A stretch of DNA of 64,000 nucleotides from Tetrahymena thermophila SB210 (Eukaryota > Ciliophora > Oligohymenophorea > Hymenostomatida > Tetrahymenidae), in NCBI RefSeq assembly GCF_000189635.1, contig NW_002476336.1, forward strand, positions 186,001 through 250,000, read 5' to 3'. This document shows positions 12,702-26,469 of the stretch, in pieces; position 1 is the stretch's first letter, and each line of letters opens with the position of its first letter. The notes under the pieces were generated by a model. That model was not told the origin of the DNA. It ran no database searches and worked only from the letters and a program-made list of their open reading frames with translations. Made by a program: the position numbers and the translations under genes.

Positions 12702-13364
12702 AAACTATTTTATATTTATTGATGGATTCTAATAACTAACTTTTATGTTTTAGTGATTAAATTATATGTAAAAATAATAATTTTTATAATTTAATGAGAA
12801 AAAACAACAAAAAATTACATTTTACTTTCAGAATTCTTTCTTTTTCAAAAAATGTTTATAAGCTAGCTTTTTTAAATTTTAATGACTCAATATATTAATT
12901 TAAAATGCAATTAATAAATAATTCTGAATACCTATTTAGACTCTCAAGTTCCTTTTATCAATTACATTACAAATATTAAATAAAATTTTTAATTTAACCA
13001 AAAAAAAGAAAATTAAAGAAATCCTTAATCATGATTTAATTTAATTTTTCTTTTACAAATTTTTTATCGAAAATAAAAATTGAAAGAAAAATAATTTTTT
13101 TTATTTTTACTTTTTAATTTAGGATTTTGTGATAAGTATAATAAGAAATTGAAGAACAAATATTTAGTTTTTTCAAAAATAACTGAATTGTATACTTGAT
13201 TAAAATCGTAGATTGATTTTAAGAATTTTTTTAGTTTTTAGATTTTATTTCAGTAATAATTATTGCAATTATTCTACAAAACTTTAATATATTTAATTAG
13301 CTAATTAAAACTAAAGCTTAGAGTATTGATTGATTGGTTCTTATAAGTTTATAAATTTAGAAAA
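12702..13364. other. Intergenic, very AT-rich
   Basis: Spacer between the small peptide gene and the histidine kinase gene. No coding signal, repeat or RNA gene seen. Confidence 0.5.
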
Positions 13365-16300
13365 ATGAATAAGACAGTATACATAATTATTGAATAGTTT
13401 GGAATCATTTTAATTGCTATGCATTCATTATCATGTTAATTTTATTATTTCTTTACCATTTTATTTAAATCTTTGTACTTATATAACAATTATCCACATA
13501 AAATTTTCAGTTAATTTTGTTATACTTATATTATAATAAATAAATGAAGCATATTTTTAGTTTTATTGAGTATTTTTAATTCATAAATGTTTTTATTTTC
13601 ATAACTAGGGTCAATTTTCTACTAAATAGATGGAATTTTACAATAGAAGGTATTAATAGCTAATTTTGTTCTAGCTTTAATACTATTTTTTCTCGCTACC
13701 TCTTTGTATTTTTTAAATAAATAGATTAATGTTGATAAAAAAAATAAAATCGTTTCAATACAGTTAGTCATTTACACCTCTTACTATATTTTGTATATGA
13801 TTATAGTCCTATTTTCTTAAAAAAATATAATTAAAGATTATATTTTATAAACATTTGTTGTCTGCTTAAATTTATGGAACCACCTTTCATAATCAAAGTA
13901 TAAATATGCTATCCTTATCACCTTTCAACTAATTTCTTTATCAGTATGCCTATCAATAGCTAATATATATGATGACATATGGAATTATATTATTATTACA
14001 GCAGCTTTTATAATTTGTTTATTTTCGATTGAGTATAAAATATAAATCTAGTAGAATACCATTAAAAGTAGTCTTTAAATTCTTTAGTAAGAAATTACAC
14101 ATTAAAAGTAATAAATTAACTCAATTACAGATAATTATTAGAGGCAAGAATAAAATATGAGTAGTAAGAATCAATATTAATCTAATATCAAGTAAAAAGG
14201 ATAACATTTATATGCATATGGTGATGAAACTTCACATAATTAAGATCACATATAGGCTCTTCTTAAAACTGATAGGCAAAGCTTAAACTTTTTTTCTTAG
14301 TTTTAACAAAATAGAGATAAAAACGATAAATTAATAAATAATTAAAATAAAGAAATTAATGAAATTTAAACCCTTACTATAACACCTAAATAATTAAAAA
14401 GCTACAGCTTTCACCATTTTGATGGGAATGGGGCTTATATTACACCTAAATAAAATTTATTAAATCTACCAAAAGAGAATGATGAACTCCCATTAACATC
14501 CGTCAATTTTAATTCTAACAAATTAATACAAGGAGAAAACAAATTTTGTTTTTCTCCAAAATAGTTTCATTACACTTAAAACAATTAAAAAGAGTAATTT
14601 TATCAATCAGAAGAAAATGGTCTCTATAATAATAACTAAAATTTTATTACAAATTTTAATATTGAGAAGATATAAATTACAAACCAAATTAATTTAAATT
14701 AATAACCAACAAAAAATTAAAATGATTTATAAGATTCCTTAAGAATAGAAGAAATTATTAAGTAGAGGAAAAAAAGTTAAGACATATTTAAATAAATGTA
14801 AAATAACTAATCAAATTTAAACACAAACTCAGAGAAGCAAAGCTTTTAGTCTTGTTTAAACAAACCATTGAATAAATAATAAAACTAGATTCTAGCACAA
14901 AAACATGAAAATAATATTTCTCATATACCCTTAATTAAAATTTAAGTAGAGTAAAATTTTAATTAATTAAATGAAAATTAAATAACTAAATTGTTAGAAC
15001 CTTAAAGTGGCTTAAATGATTAAATTAAATGTACTTAGATAAATTAAAATTAAATAAGAACTTAAAAAAGTAAAAGTAGTGGATGTTTAATACAAAATTT
15101 TAATCATTTAGAAGTCTTAAATCAATAGTAGGATAAATAAAAAAACAGATTTTTGAAGGAAAATGCAAACTAATTTAAAAAACCTTTTCACAGTAAAAAT
15201 AAAAGTAAAACCAATATAATTTCTAAACCGATTTAAAATAATAAAAAATATAGTAATGATAGCACTAAATTATAGAATATTAGCTTTAATATAAGATAAA
15301 AATTATATGATCTAGAAAAGGAATAAATTTAATAAAATGACACAAAATTGCTAAACAAAAATAACGCCTTAATAGTTCAAAAATGCTAATATTGCAATCA
15401 AACTCTATCTTTTTAGAGAAAATAATTAAAATCTTTGACCTATTAATATAATAAAGGTTCTCATACTGAAACAATAACAAATCTATTTTAAGATTCTTAA
15501 TCTATGAAAAATGATAAACACTAAATAAATGAGCTAATAATTGATTAGCTACAAGATAAATATTATAAAATAATTTATGAGTCAATAGATAATGGTATTA
15601 TCATTTTAAATGAGTAAGTGTAAATCATTCATAAAAATAAATAAATATATAATTTATTTCACTAGTTTGAGGTCAATGATAATTTAATTAGTTATTTAAA
15701 AGTAGCAATGATATCAGAAAAATCTATTAATAGTCTTAAATAGATTCTTCTTCAAAAAAGTAAAACTTAAACATAAAATAAAGTAATTTATTTATTTATT
15801 TAATTTTCTAATATCACTTTCTTTTTATTACCTCTCTAATTCAATTAAATAAAAAATGATCATAAAATTAAATATTTTAAAAAGAGGAAAAATAATTAAT
15901 TTTATTTTTTTAAATTAGTAAATTTTATTTATTTACATTTATTAAAATTTTTCTTAATTTCAAAAAAATTTTAAGAAAACTCTCACCTTTTTTATACTTT
16001 AAATATTAATCTATTTTTTATTGAAATTTAGATTTAGTAAAATGTAGAAAGTACTCCTTAAATATAAATAAGTTAAAAGAATATAAACAATTTCTTAGAA
16101 AAATTAAATTAGTAGGCTCTTAAAGAATAACCTATTAATTTAAAAGATTTGATATAAAGCTTGATTGAGGTATTCCAAAAGAATAATCTTAGAAATAGTG
16201 TTTAAGATCAACAAATTGAGGTTTTTTAAGTATTATTTAATTAGAGTCAAAATTAAACTGCAAAAGAAAGTGATTAGCAAAATATAAATAATACATATAT

Positions 16301-19300
16301 GTCTGTTTAATTCAAAATAAATATATATTTTAGATCTGAGATAAATTAATATGAGTGTATGTTAAATTTTATAAATACAAGAGATCACGATATATCTATT
16401 AAAAAAGAAATATCTGAGAATATATCATACAGAATATTTTAAACTTTGTCTCATGAATTTGGAACTTATATGAATATCATTAGTAATATTACTGAAAATG
16501 CTTTAGAAGATGATAGAATTTCTATTGACCTTAAAAAAGATTATTTCAGAATTATTAACACTAATTCAATTCTTTTAGAAAATGTAGTTAAAGATATGAG
16601 AGACTTTTTTTCAATAATGAATTAAAAACTAGAGGTTTAAATTAAAAACATCAACCTTAAAGAAAGTGTATTCTAAACTTTGGAGTTATTCAAAAAATAG
16701 TTATAGCTAAAGAAGTTAAAGACCTAAATAAAAATTTAAAAAGGAATAGAATCTGAAATAATGTCAGATGAGTCTTTTATAAAATAAATACTATCAAATT
16801 TTATATCAAACAGTCTTAAATTTACTTTACAAGGATACATTAACATTTATCTTTTTAAGGAATCTGAGAAGTAAGTTTTATAAATAATTTTAAAACTAAA
16901 AATTAAATTTATATTCATTGATTTATTTATTTAAGGTACATCAGACTTGAAGTTGAAGACAGTGGTATAGGTATGTCAAGCGAAGAATGTGAGAGATTAA
17001 AAGGTATGCTTAAAAATGGATTTTCTGATTAAAAAATTTCAAAGAACTCTGTAGGACTTGGATTTGGGTTATTAGTCTCAAACAATTTGGCTAGATTAAT
17101 TGGAAATTCCATAAAAAAGTAGGCTATTTATTTTGATTCTAGTCCTTAAGGAGGATCTAGGTTTTGGATTTTAATAAGAACAACTACAAATCCAAATTAA
17201 AAACAAAAAAGTTAGAAAGCAGTTTTTTAAAAAATAAGTATTTTTTCTGAAAAATAAATGCTCGAACCAAATCATAAAAGAAAATCAAATATTGCATCAA
17301 TAGAAAACAAATTGCCTTTGCAAAAAGAAAATTAACTCTTTTAATAAGATTAAAATATTGAAGAAAGCTTATCAAATGATTTTCTTGATGATTCTTTTAA
17401 ATAAGAGTTGCCAAGGAATATTTTAAATTAAAATTCAATTGGAGAGAATAATTTGTAAAAAAAGAATAAGCCTAATTTAACTGTTTAAACTAATCACTCA
17501 TTAAAAGATGTTAAATAAATTGGGTTTACACAAAAAACAAATATCTTTCACCCTTAATAGAATTTATAGGATCAATCTGAGATGGATTCAGTTAATCAGA
17601 ATTCTAAAATTATTATGAACCAGGATACATTTTTACAGAAAGAAACAAAACATTTAGAAATTATTTAGAATCTTTCCAGTAAATCAAACTCACCATTAAA
17701 ATCCTCTTTCAGTATAAAATAACAAAGAAGAAAAGGATCTGCTATGCCAATTTTAAGTTTAGAAAGCTCTTAAATGGTAAATTCAAAAATTATATAATTA
17801 AGGAGTAGGGTAAGACATACAATTGTCAACAAATTAACTAAAACTACTGAATAAATTGAAGCTCCCCTTAGCATGGCTAATGAGGCTATTAATAATACAT
17901 TCAATAAAATATTTTCTTAATAATTTAAAAATCTTAATTTAACATAAGAAGGATCAAATGCTTAATCTAACAATCAAAGAAGTCCATATATTCCTTAAAC
18001 TCCTTAATCAGTATTACAGTGGCATTAGTAACTTTAATTTTTAAATTCAAGTTTGAGTTAAGGAAATCATTTAAACATGACTAATAATTAATCTCCTTAA
18101 AAAGTAAAAGATAATTTATTAGCTAAAAGCTAAAGTTAAAACACTACTTTACTAGGAAATCTAAATTTCCATACTTAAAATATCATAAAAACAAGTAATG
18201 AATTTGATCAAAAATAATTCCAAATAAATAGTTTAAACGAATAAGATTTAAAGATTAGCCAAGAAAAAGTATTCAATTATAATCCTTTGACAAAAACTAT
18301 TTAAAATATCAATACTAGAAATATTATAAACTCTAAGATTGAAGAAGAATAAATTGAAGATGACACTAAATAATAGAATTCTTTGCAGTATTCCTCGGAA
18401 AATTATTCTTCTTCATTAAATGACAATAATAGTAGCAGTGCTGCATCAAAGAGCTCACATAACATTTATTAGAAAATAAAAACTAAAAAAATCAATGGGT
18501 TCAAATAACTGTTTGAAGAAAAACTGAAAAAAAATTAGTCTATTTTAAGCCAATAAAAATAAAAGGGAGAAAATAAAAAATTTGATAATTAAGAATAATA
18601 AGAACATTAAAAATAGTCGCAGGCTTTGTCTTAAGCTGATAAAAATAATTTGAGTATTAGCTAATTAGAAGATTCAATACAATCTTTAAGTAATAGCAGT
18701 ACATCATTTTAATAAATGAATTAGAGAGACTAGCTAGAATATTAAGAATATTAGTTTAATGAAAATTTAAGTTTGGATGATCTAGATGCTATTAATAATT
18801 TAGATTATAGACAAAATAATTAAAAACAAGATTTTTATGGACAACATGTTGATAACAAGAATATTTCATATTTAAACCATAAAAAAAATAGTTTAAGTCA
18901 AAATACAGCTGCTATAAATACCAATAATAATTCGTATAGATTAGAAAATTTTCTTGAAGATTTCCAATTTACTTAAACTAAAACCCTTAATGATATAAAC
19001 TCCCCATAAATTAAAAAGAAAAAGCATAGCATCTAAGAAACTGATCATGTATATCAAGTATTTGAAGAAGATCTTGAAATAGATGAGCTTGAAAGTAACA
19101 ACAATAATTGTATCCCTATATAAAAAAGTATTTAAAAAATGATCGATTTAAATTAAGCCTCTAAAAAAACTCCAAGTTTTCTATAAAAATGTGATTAAGA
19201 AAAATCAAATATTATCTTAGTTACTAAGCAAAACATATCTAATTCTCATACTATGGCCAAATACCCTTAGAAAATCAATAAAAGTAGCTCACAAGAACAT

Positions 19301-20128
19301 AATGCAGTTAGTTTTGGCATAGAAGATAAATTTTAGTTTAATATTGATTCATAGCAATTTTTGAATAATTCTTTGGAGAGTAAATAGAATTTAAAAAATT
19401 CATAAATTTAAAAGTAAGTTTAAAAATAAAAAAATTTAAAACAGCAATTAAGATTTTAATATCCAAAAGAAAATTTAATTAATCAACAAAATGCACAACA
19501 TTAGATAGATCAAAATTAGTATTAGAGTATATACTCCAGTTAAATCAATTAAGAAAATATATTTAAGAAATAGTTTACATCAAATAATATACCTACATGT
19601 ACTATGAGCAATTTAAATGTTGACGAGCATGAAATAAACTCACCTGTAAAGATAAAAGCATACTAAAGAAAAAGTCAAGATACTACATAACCTGTATAGC
19701 AGTAAAAAAAAATTCTTTTGGTCGATGATGAAATTTTTAACATTTTTTCTCTGAAGCTTATTTTTTAAAAGTTTGGGTTATCTGATAATATACTAGAAGC
19801 TTATAACGGTCAGTAAGCAATACAAGTTCTATTAAATTAGTAAAATAAAAAATAAATACCAATAAATTAGGAAGGTTATTAAATTGGAATGATAATTATG
19901 GATGTGAATATGCCTATTATGAATGGAATTGAATGTACAAAATATATTAGGGAATTAGAAAATAATAATTTAATCGATTATTCACCAAATATTATAGGAT
20001 ACACCGCCTATTCAGACTCCTAAACTCGTAACATGTGCTTTGATGCAGGTATGGATGATTTACTCTTAAAACCATCGAGAAGAGATGATTTTATAGCAAT
20101 AATAGAAAAATATTTTTTGAGCAGTTGA
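13365..20128 (+). CDS. Transmembrane hybrid histidine kinase with receiver domain, about 2,124 aa
   Basis: Model: exons 13365-13474, 13550-15782, 16032-16870 and 16936-20128, summing to 2,125 codons. The first join is inferred; ATG 13587 is an alternative start. The N-terminal 200 or so residues are several hydrophobic helices, so membrane-bound. A Gln/Asn-rich stretch and a possible PAS-like segment (near 15560-15780) follow. The H box is TLSHEFGTYMNI with phospho-acceptor His about 922, the N box is FISNSLKFT, G1 is VEDSGIGMS and G2 is VGLGFGLLVSNNLARLIG. After about 840 low-complexity residues a receiver domain ends the protein: ILLVDDE, IIMDVNMPIMNG (phospho-acceptor Asp about 2050), YTAYSD and DDLLLKPSRR. 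It probably autophosphorylates and passes phosphate to its own receiver. No HPt domain is seen in the window. Confidence 0.88.
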
Positions 20129-21617
20129 ATAAATATTAAACAATGAATAATTGACAAATCAAAAACTCAAATAAAAAATTAAAATTTCAACAGATATGAA
20201 TAATAATTCTTAAAATAAGATGGTTATAACAATTACAATTATTTAATTTATATGTTACCAATTACCTTACCAAAAATAATGAATTACTAAATAATTAAAT
20301 TTCATTAAATCTATTTTTAATTTTAATCTTAAAAAAAATAGATTAATAAAATAAATATTCATAAAAATTAAATAGTATCAAAAAATTTATTTATTTTAGC
20401 TACTTAGATTAATTGATAGACATATAGATATATAGAAACCAATAGTTTCTTTGAATTGTAGTTATTTTTTTCGTTTTTTATAAGAGCTATTTTTCTAAAG
20501 TGTATAAAGCAGAATTTTAGAACTTATATTCAAATGGAATATTCTTTTCACAATATTTATTATTAACTTATTTAATGTTGTTTAATTTTTAAAAAGTGAG
20601 TATAAAATTATCTATCTTAGGGTTTTCCCTAAAGTCTAATTATAGCTTATTTGTATCATATACTTCTATATAGCATCTATTCTTTTTAAATAAATATAAA
20701 ACAATACCTACTTTAAAAATCTTTCAGTAAAAAAAATGATACTGTATTATTATCTTATTGATTTCTTTTTTAACTGTATTATTTAAAACTTAATTTTTTG
20801 ATTTGCTTTATTCCACTAATTATTTAATAATTGAAACATAAATTTAAGATTCTATTTTTTTTCTTCAATTTTTGTTCTAATAATAACACGAATATACATA
20901 CCTCTAATTTTATAGCTCATTTTAAACCAAATTTATAAAATTATTTCTAATATAAATTCAATTTTTTTAATGTTATAGGCCTCTGCGCCATTTAACTATT
21001 CTTTAAATTTTTATATTTACTTGAGTTTCTTTTTAAAAAAGTGTTTTTCATACACGTGTTGCTTAACAGCACTGGGTTGAAACAAAATTTTCAATTGCTT
21101 AGGAAATTATTTATAAAGTTTCTCATTAGAAATTAATAAATTTATTAATCCACCACCAAATGTAGGTCTTAAATTTAATAAAATAATAAAGATCAATCAT
21201 AATTAATTATCTTTGAAAAGCTCTTGATTGCTCTTTTTTAAGATATTATATTGATAAAAGATATTTATTACCTATTTATAGCTCTTAAATAAATGAAAAC
21301 TTCAAACAATAATTATATAAAAAACCAGCAAAATAGAAGCTGGCAATTAATTTAATTCTGAAGAAAGCAAATAAAAGCAAGATAAATCAAAGAAATAGGT
21401 AATTTAATTTTGATTATTTTTAAAATTCAATCAGCAGCTGACACGATGAAAGAACATTTATATTGATTTTTATTAATTAAATAAACTAAATAAAGTTTTT
21501 AAAAAGATTTTGAAAACAATTTAATTTGCTATAAATAAATAGATCAATCAAAAAATAATAATTAGAAATAATTTAGAAAAATTAAAGAAATAATAAGTAG
21601 GGCTAGTTAGTTATTTT
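20129..21617. other. Intergenic, 1.5 kb
   Basis: AT-rich, with no coding or RNA signal that I can defend. The right end must hold the promoter and 5' UTR of the GRP170 gene. I looked for clustered heat-shock elements (nGAAnnTTCn) and did not find a convincing array. Confidence 0.5.
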
Positions 21618-24600
21618 ATGAGAAACACCACTTTGAAGCTCATTATTGGGCTTGGCTTATTAGCTACAATGACTTAGGCTGTAGTCTTAGGTATTGATTT
21701 TGGATCTTAATACTTTAAAATCAGCTTGAATGCTCCAAGAAAGTAATTCTTGATAGTAGAAAATACTACCTCTTAGCGCAAGACTTAGAATGCAGTAATT
21801 AATCATTTCTTTTTTTATTTACATACCTTCTCCTTTTTTATATTTTCTCAGCCCATCTATTTTTGGATCAATCTTAAAATAAACAGTTTTAATCTTATCA
21901 TCTCACTAGCCTTGATGCTAAATATTAAAGGCCCGTGTTTAAACTAATAAAGCTTAACACTTTCATTGATTAATATATCACTTCAACATTAGCCTTAATA
22001 TATTTTCTGAAATAGTTTACTTTTTCATTTTAAAAGATTGTTTTACTACTTCTAATTACTTACTATTTTGCTAATAAAAATTATTTCTAAACTTCATTAT
22101 TATTTTGGGTTGAAAGATGTTTGTTTTTCTGCTTTTAGTTAATTTTATTTGAAATGAATTTTATAAATATTGTTAATTCAATTAAAAAAAGATTTCATTT
22201 TACAATGGAGAAAGATAATATGACAAAGATGCTTCCAACAAGCAAGTTCGTACTCCCGAAACATCGTTTGTTTTCCTAGATAAATTTTTAGGTGCTCTAG
22301 AAAGTGACTAGGAAGTATTCGAAGTTGCTAAAAAGTATTATGAAGAGTATGCTCTTAGCATTGACCCCGAAAGAAAAACAGTACTCTTTGAGTTAAAGAA
22401 ATTTTAACTTAGTGATCCTGAAGAAATCCTCATCCTCTCTATTGAAGAAGTAGTAGGTATGATCTTGCTTTCTGCTAAGCGTTATGCCGAAAAGCATTCC
22501 GAAATCTAGAATATTAGAGACTGTGTTATCTCTGTTCCTGTTAACTGGTCTATTCGTCAACGTACAGCTTTAGTTTAAGCTGCAAGAATAGCTAGCCTTG
22601 CACCAATTGCTTTGATCCATGATAACACTGCTGCTGCTCTTCATTATGGTATTCACAAACTTGCTGAAAACTAAACTTAGACTGTACTTTTCTACAACAT
22701 TGGAGCAACTAACATTCAATCAACTCTTGTTGATTACTCTTATGTCAATAATACCTCTAAGTTCGATACATAGACTACTATTCCTGTCATTACAGTTTTA
22801 GCTGATTACGGTATTAAGGATGTTGGTGGTTATGCTTACGATCTTACCTTAGCTCATTACTTTGCTGATATTATCGACAATTTGCCTTAACGTAAGGGAA
22901 AACCTTCTTTCCGTACTAATCGTAGAGGTATGGTTAAACTCTTAAAAGAATGTAATAAGGCTAAAGAAATCTTATCTGCTAACAAGGAAATGACTTTCTT
23001 TTCTGAAGGTTTACTTGATGGTAACGATTTTAGAGCTCAAATTAACAGAACAGTATTCGAAGAGAAAGCTGAATCTCTTTTAAGTTAAGTTACTAAGCCT
23101 ATTGAGGCAATTTTAGCAAAAGCAAATAAAACAATAGCTGATATTGATGTTATCGAACTTATTGGTGGTGGTATTAGAGTTCCAAAAATCCAATAAATTT
23201 TAAGCGAATATTTACAAGGAAAGGAATTAGGTTTCCACATGAATGGAGATGAATCAACTGCTCTCGGAGCAGCCTTCCATGCTGCCAACTATTCAGCTTC
23301 TTTCAGAGTAAATTATTTTTATCAAAAAAAAATATTTTGTAGAATTTAAAATATAAAATGATTGATTTGTTTGCTTATTTTAAACACCTTTTTAATAATT
23401 AGGTTAAAAAAATCTTCTTAAATGATGGTTACAATTTTGACATTAGAATCGATATCTCTGATACATAATAAGATAACAACTCCACAGAAGTTGATGCTGA
23501 TTATTAACCTTACAACAAAACTTATAATTTATACCCTGCAAAAACTCGTTTCAATACAAGAAAAACCATCTCTTTAAAGCATGATAGAGATATCACCATT
23601 GATGTGTATGCCTAATACCCTGAAGGAAACTCCCTTAAGCTTGCATAATACAACATTACAAATATTACTGAGATTTAATAAAAAGAATTATACAAGGAAG
23701 CAGGAAAACCTAAACTCTAATTAACTTTTGAGCTTGGTAGCATTAATACTATTGAATTAGTTGATGCTGTAGCTTAACTTAACATTACTTAAACTGTCGA
23801 AGTTGAAGAAGTGAAGCAAGCTGAACCTCTCCCTACTTTAACGTATTAATAATAATTTTTATTATTTAAAGTTAAAATTAAAAATTAATTTAAATTAGAA
23901 GCGATGGAGAAGAAAATGATGGTGAAAACGATGAATAATAAGCCAAAAAAGAAACTTAAACTCCAACTGTTGAAAAGAAACTTAAATAGAAATCAAGAAT
24001 TGTCAATTTAGAATTAGATATTTATGAACGTTATCCCCTTTTCAGACTTTTAAATTAAACTTAAGTAGAAGCAAGTGTAGCAAAACTTAGAAAGTTTGAT
24101 TCTCACGAAGAAAAGATTAAAAGATTAGCTTCAGAAAAGAATGCTTTGGAATCTTTCATTTATCAAATTAGAGACTTAGTAGATGATAGCAATTTCCAAA
24201 AATTCTCAGTAGAATCTGAAAGAAAAGAAGCCTTAGAATTAGCAGAATAAGTAAAATATCATAACAAATTAAGTAACAAAAATTTAAATTGATCAATAAT
24301 AAATAGAATAACGAATGGCTTGAAGGAGATGACTCATTCAATGCTGTATATGAAGATTATAAACAAAGACTCACTGCTATGAGAAACGTTGTCAAGCCTA
24401 TTCAAAAAAGAATGGAAGAATATAACAAGAGACCTTAAGCTTTGAACAACACTTTAAATAAAATTACTGATTTTGCTAGCAAAGTTTCAAAGCTCAACAA
24501 AACTATGAGTTGGGTAACTGATGAGTAAAAGCTCCCAATTGTCAAGCTTCTTAATTAAACCTCCTCATGGTTACAAGAAAAGATTGAAGCATAAGATAAA

Positions 24601-24994
24601 CTTGAATTACACCAAGACCCAGCTTTTACTGTCCTCGAACTCGAAATGAAGGTTAATGAAATCAAGAGAGAATTTGATAGAATCAAGAGAATTAAGAAAC
24701 CTAAAGTAAAAATAATATTTGAAAAACAATATTTGCTTAAAAATTAAATTAAAAAAAATATTTTAGGAGGAAAAGAAAGAAGACAAAAAAGATGATAAAA
24801 AGGATTAAAAGAAGGATGACAAGAAGGAAGAAAATAAGGATGATAAGAAGGAAGAAAAGAAATAAGAAGATAAAAAGGAAGATAAATCATAAGGAGATGT
24901 AAATAATTATTTAAATAGAAATTTTAATAGAAGATTTCACTAACATATATTTCGATACAATTTTTAGGGTAATCAAAAACAGACAGATCTTTGA
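21618..24994 (+). CDS. HYOU1: GRP170/HYOU1-type ER chaperone (Hsp110/Hsp70 superfamily)
   Basis: Exons 21618-21794, 22192-23307, 23403-23842, 23899-24250, 24307-24705, 24767-24898 and 24968-24994 give 880 aa with all phases consistent. A signal peptide (LIIGLGLLATMTQA) precedes VLGIDFGSQYFKISL, the first ATP-binding phosphate loop; Hsp110/Grp170 proteins have this GIDFGS form. Further ATPase motifs are VISVPVNW, HDNTAAALHYGI, LIGGGIRVPKIQ and NGDESTALGAAFHAANYS. Then come a beta-sandwich region, an acidic linker (DGEENDGENDE), a helical lid domain (EWLEGD) and a very Lys/Asp-rich tail. The last residues are KQTDL, loosely like an ER-retrieval signal. It should act in the ER lumen as a holdase and nucleotide-exchange factor for BiP. 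Hsp110-like length and the luminal signal separate it from BiP. Confidence 0.92.
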
Positions 24995-25287
24995 GGATAT
25001 GGTTAACTAATCAATGATTTACTTGCTGGCTATGTAGATGTGAAACAACCAACTATATTAACTATCCTTAAAATAAATAAATATAGTTTAAAATGTTATT
25101 TTTTTCTATTATCATACAATCAATCAATAAATCAACCAACCAATAAAACAAATAAACATGTATTATATGCACTTTTTATTTTTCGTAAGACTAACTGCTT
25201 AATTTTTAAATTAGGTTATTAAATCACATACTTACTAATTTACATACATACATAATTAATATAAATGTAATAGAAAGCCAACAAAGT
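24995..25287. other. Convergent intergenic spacer
   Basis: Short AT-rich gap between the 3' ends of the GRP170 gene and the minus-strand gene. It contains CAATCAAT/CAACCAAC simple repeats near 25120-25145. Confidence 0.45.
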
Positions 25288-26181
25288 TCACATTTATTTT
25301 GATAAAATATTTTTATTCTAAGATAAAGGTTAAGATGAAAATTTTTTGCATTTGCTTTGAGGTTTATGATCACTTAATATAACATTTTTTTCTCTAAAAA
25401 TATTTTGATTTTTGGTTATGCACTAATTTTACTAATTTTCCAAATCTAAAATCATTTGTAAAACATCTTCTTTGTTAAGTTAATAAACATTTTCATCATC
25501 TAAAAATACATTCAACAAGTTAAAGTAGTCTAATTAATCCCTTTATTAGCAAGACATTTACTGGTTTTAATACTCTGTAAATTTATTTATTATATACTCC
25601 TCAGGATTTTCAATTATAAAAACATATTCATCTTACTTTTAGGCATCATCAAAAATTATTGAATCCTCATTTAAAGGCATCAAAAGGTTTTCAATGAATT
25701 TTTTAAAATAGTTTTCTATAAATTCTTGAAAAAAGTCATAGATAAACTCTTCACTTTTACTCTCAAAAGTATCCCTTTAAGAATACTCATTTTATTCCAT
25801 ATCAGCTCTATATTTGAGAATAAATTTTAAATTTTTTATTGATTGGTTGAGGGAAGAGAGTATTTTTTCTTTAATTCTCTTTTTGAGTAAAAATTTGAGC
25901 TACTGTTATATGAAAACATCTTTTTTAAATAAATTTTTTGTATACTCCTCTATCTTTTATTGGCTTTCTTTTTTGCATAAAAGTATATATTCGTCTAATA
26001 TTATTTAGCAAGAAATTCTACTTAGGCATAAAGACTATAAAATACCCTAATTTATGAAGTACTAACTCAGATTAATGAATTATTTGTCATAAATAGCATT
26101 TCTATTTATATCTACAATCTTTTTATTCATCAATTTTATTTCCCAAAGTACATTTTAACTAAAATTACTTTCTGTTTCCAT
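25288..26181 (-). CDS. Hypothetical protein, 297 aa
   Basis: ATG at 26181 and TGA at 25288-25290, one exon, 298 codons. It is rich in Lys, Asn, Gln, Phe and Glu. The first 60 residues may be helical (VLWEIKLMNKKIVDINRNAI). A strongly helical charged middle (LLKKRIKEKILSSLNQSIKN) and an acidic C-terminal third (SIIFDDAQKQDEYVFIIENP; LLNVFLDDENVYQLNKEDV) follow. No signal peptide, membrane span or family motif is visible. It is tandem on the same strand with the next unknown gene, 288 bases away. Coding is supported by frame length and balanced composition rather than by homology. Confidence 0.65.
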
Positions 26182-26469
26182 TTATGAAATTCTTTTTCTA
26201 CTTAAAAAATACAAACAACTAAATTAAAAATCAGTAAATTTAAGATTTATAAATTAGTCAAATCTTAGCTAGCTTTTTTATATATATTTTAGCTAAAGTT
26301 AATAAAAATTTTTTTTTTGTGATAAATTATTTTTTAGAAAATTATTAGAATCAAAAAAATAAAAATTTTAGAAAATAAAACCTAATCAATAAATTCATTC
26401 ATTAATAACTCAAATCATTCACTTATTTATTACTTCTACAAATAAAAAATAACACATATATAACAACAA
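26182..26469. other. Tandem intergenic spacer
   Basis: 288 bases between two minus-strand genes. AT-rich, nothing recognised. Confidence 0.4.
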
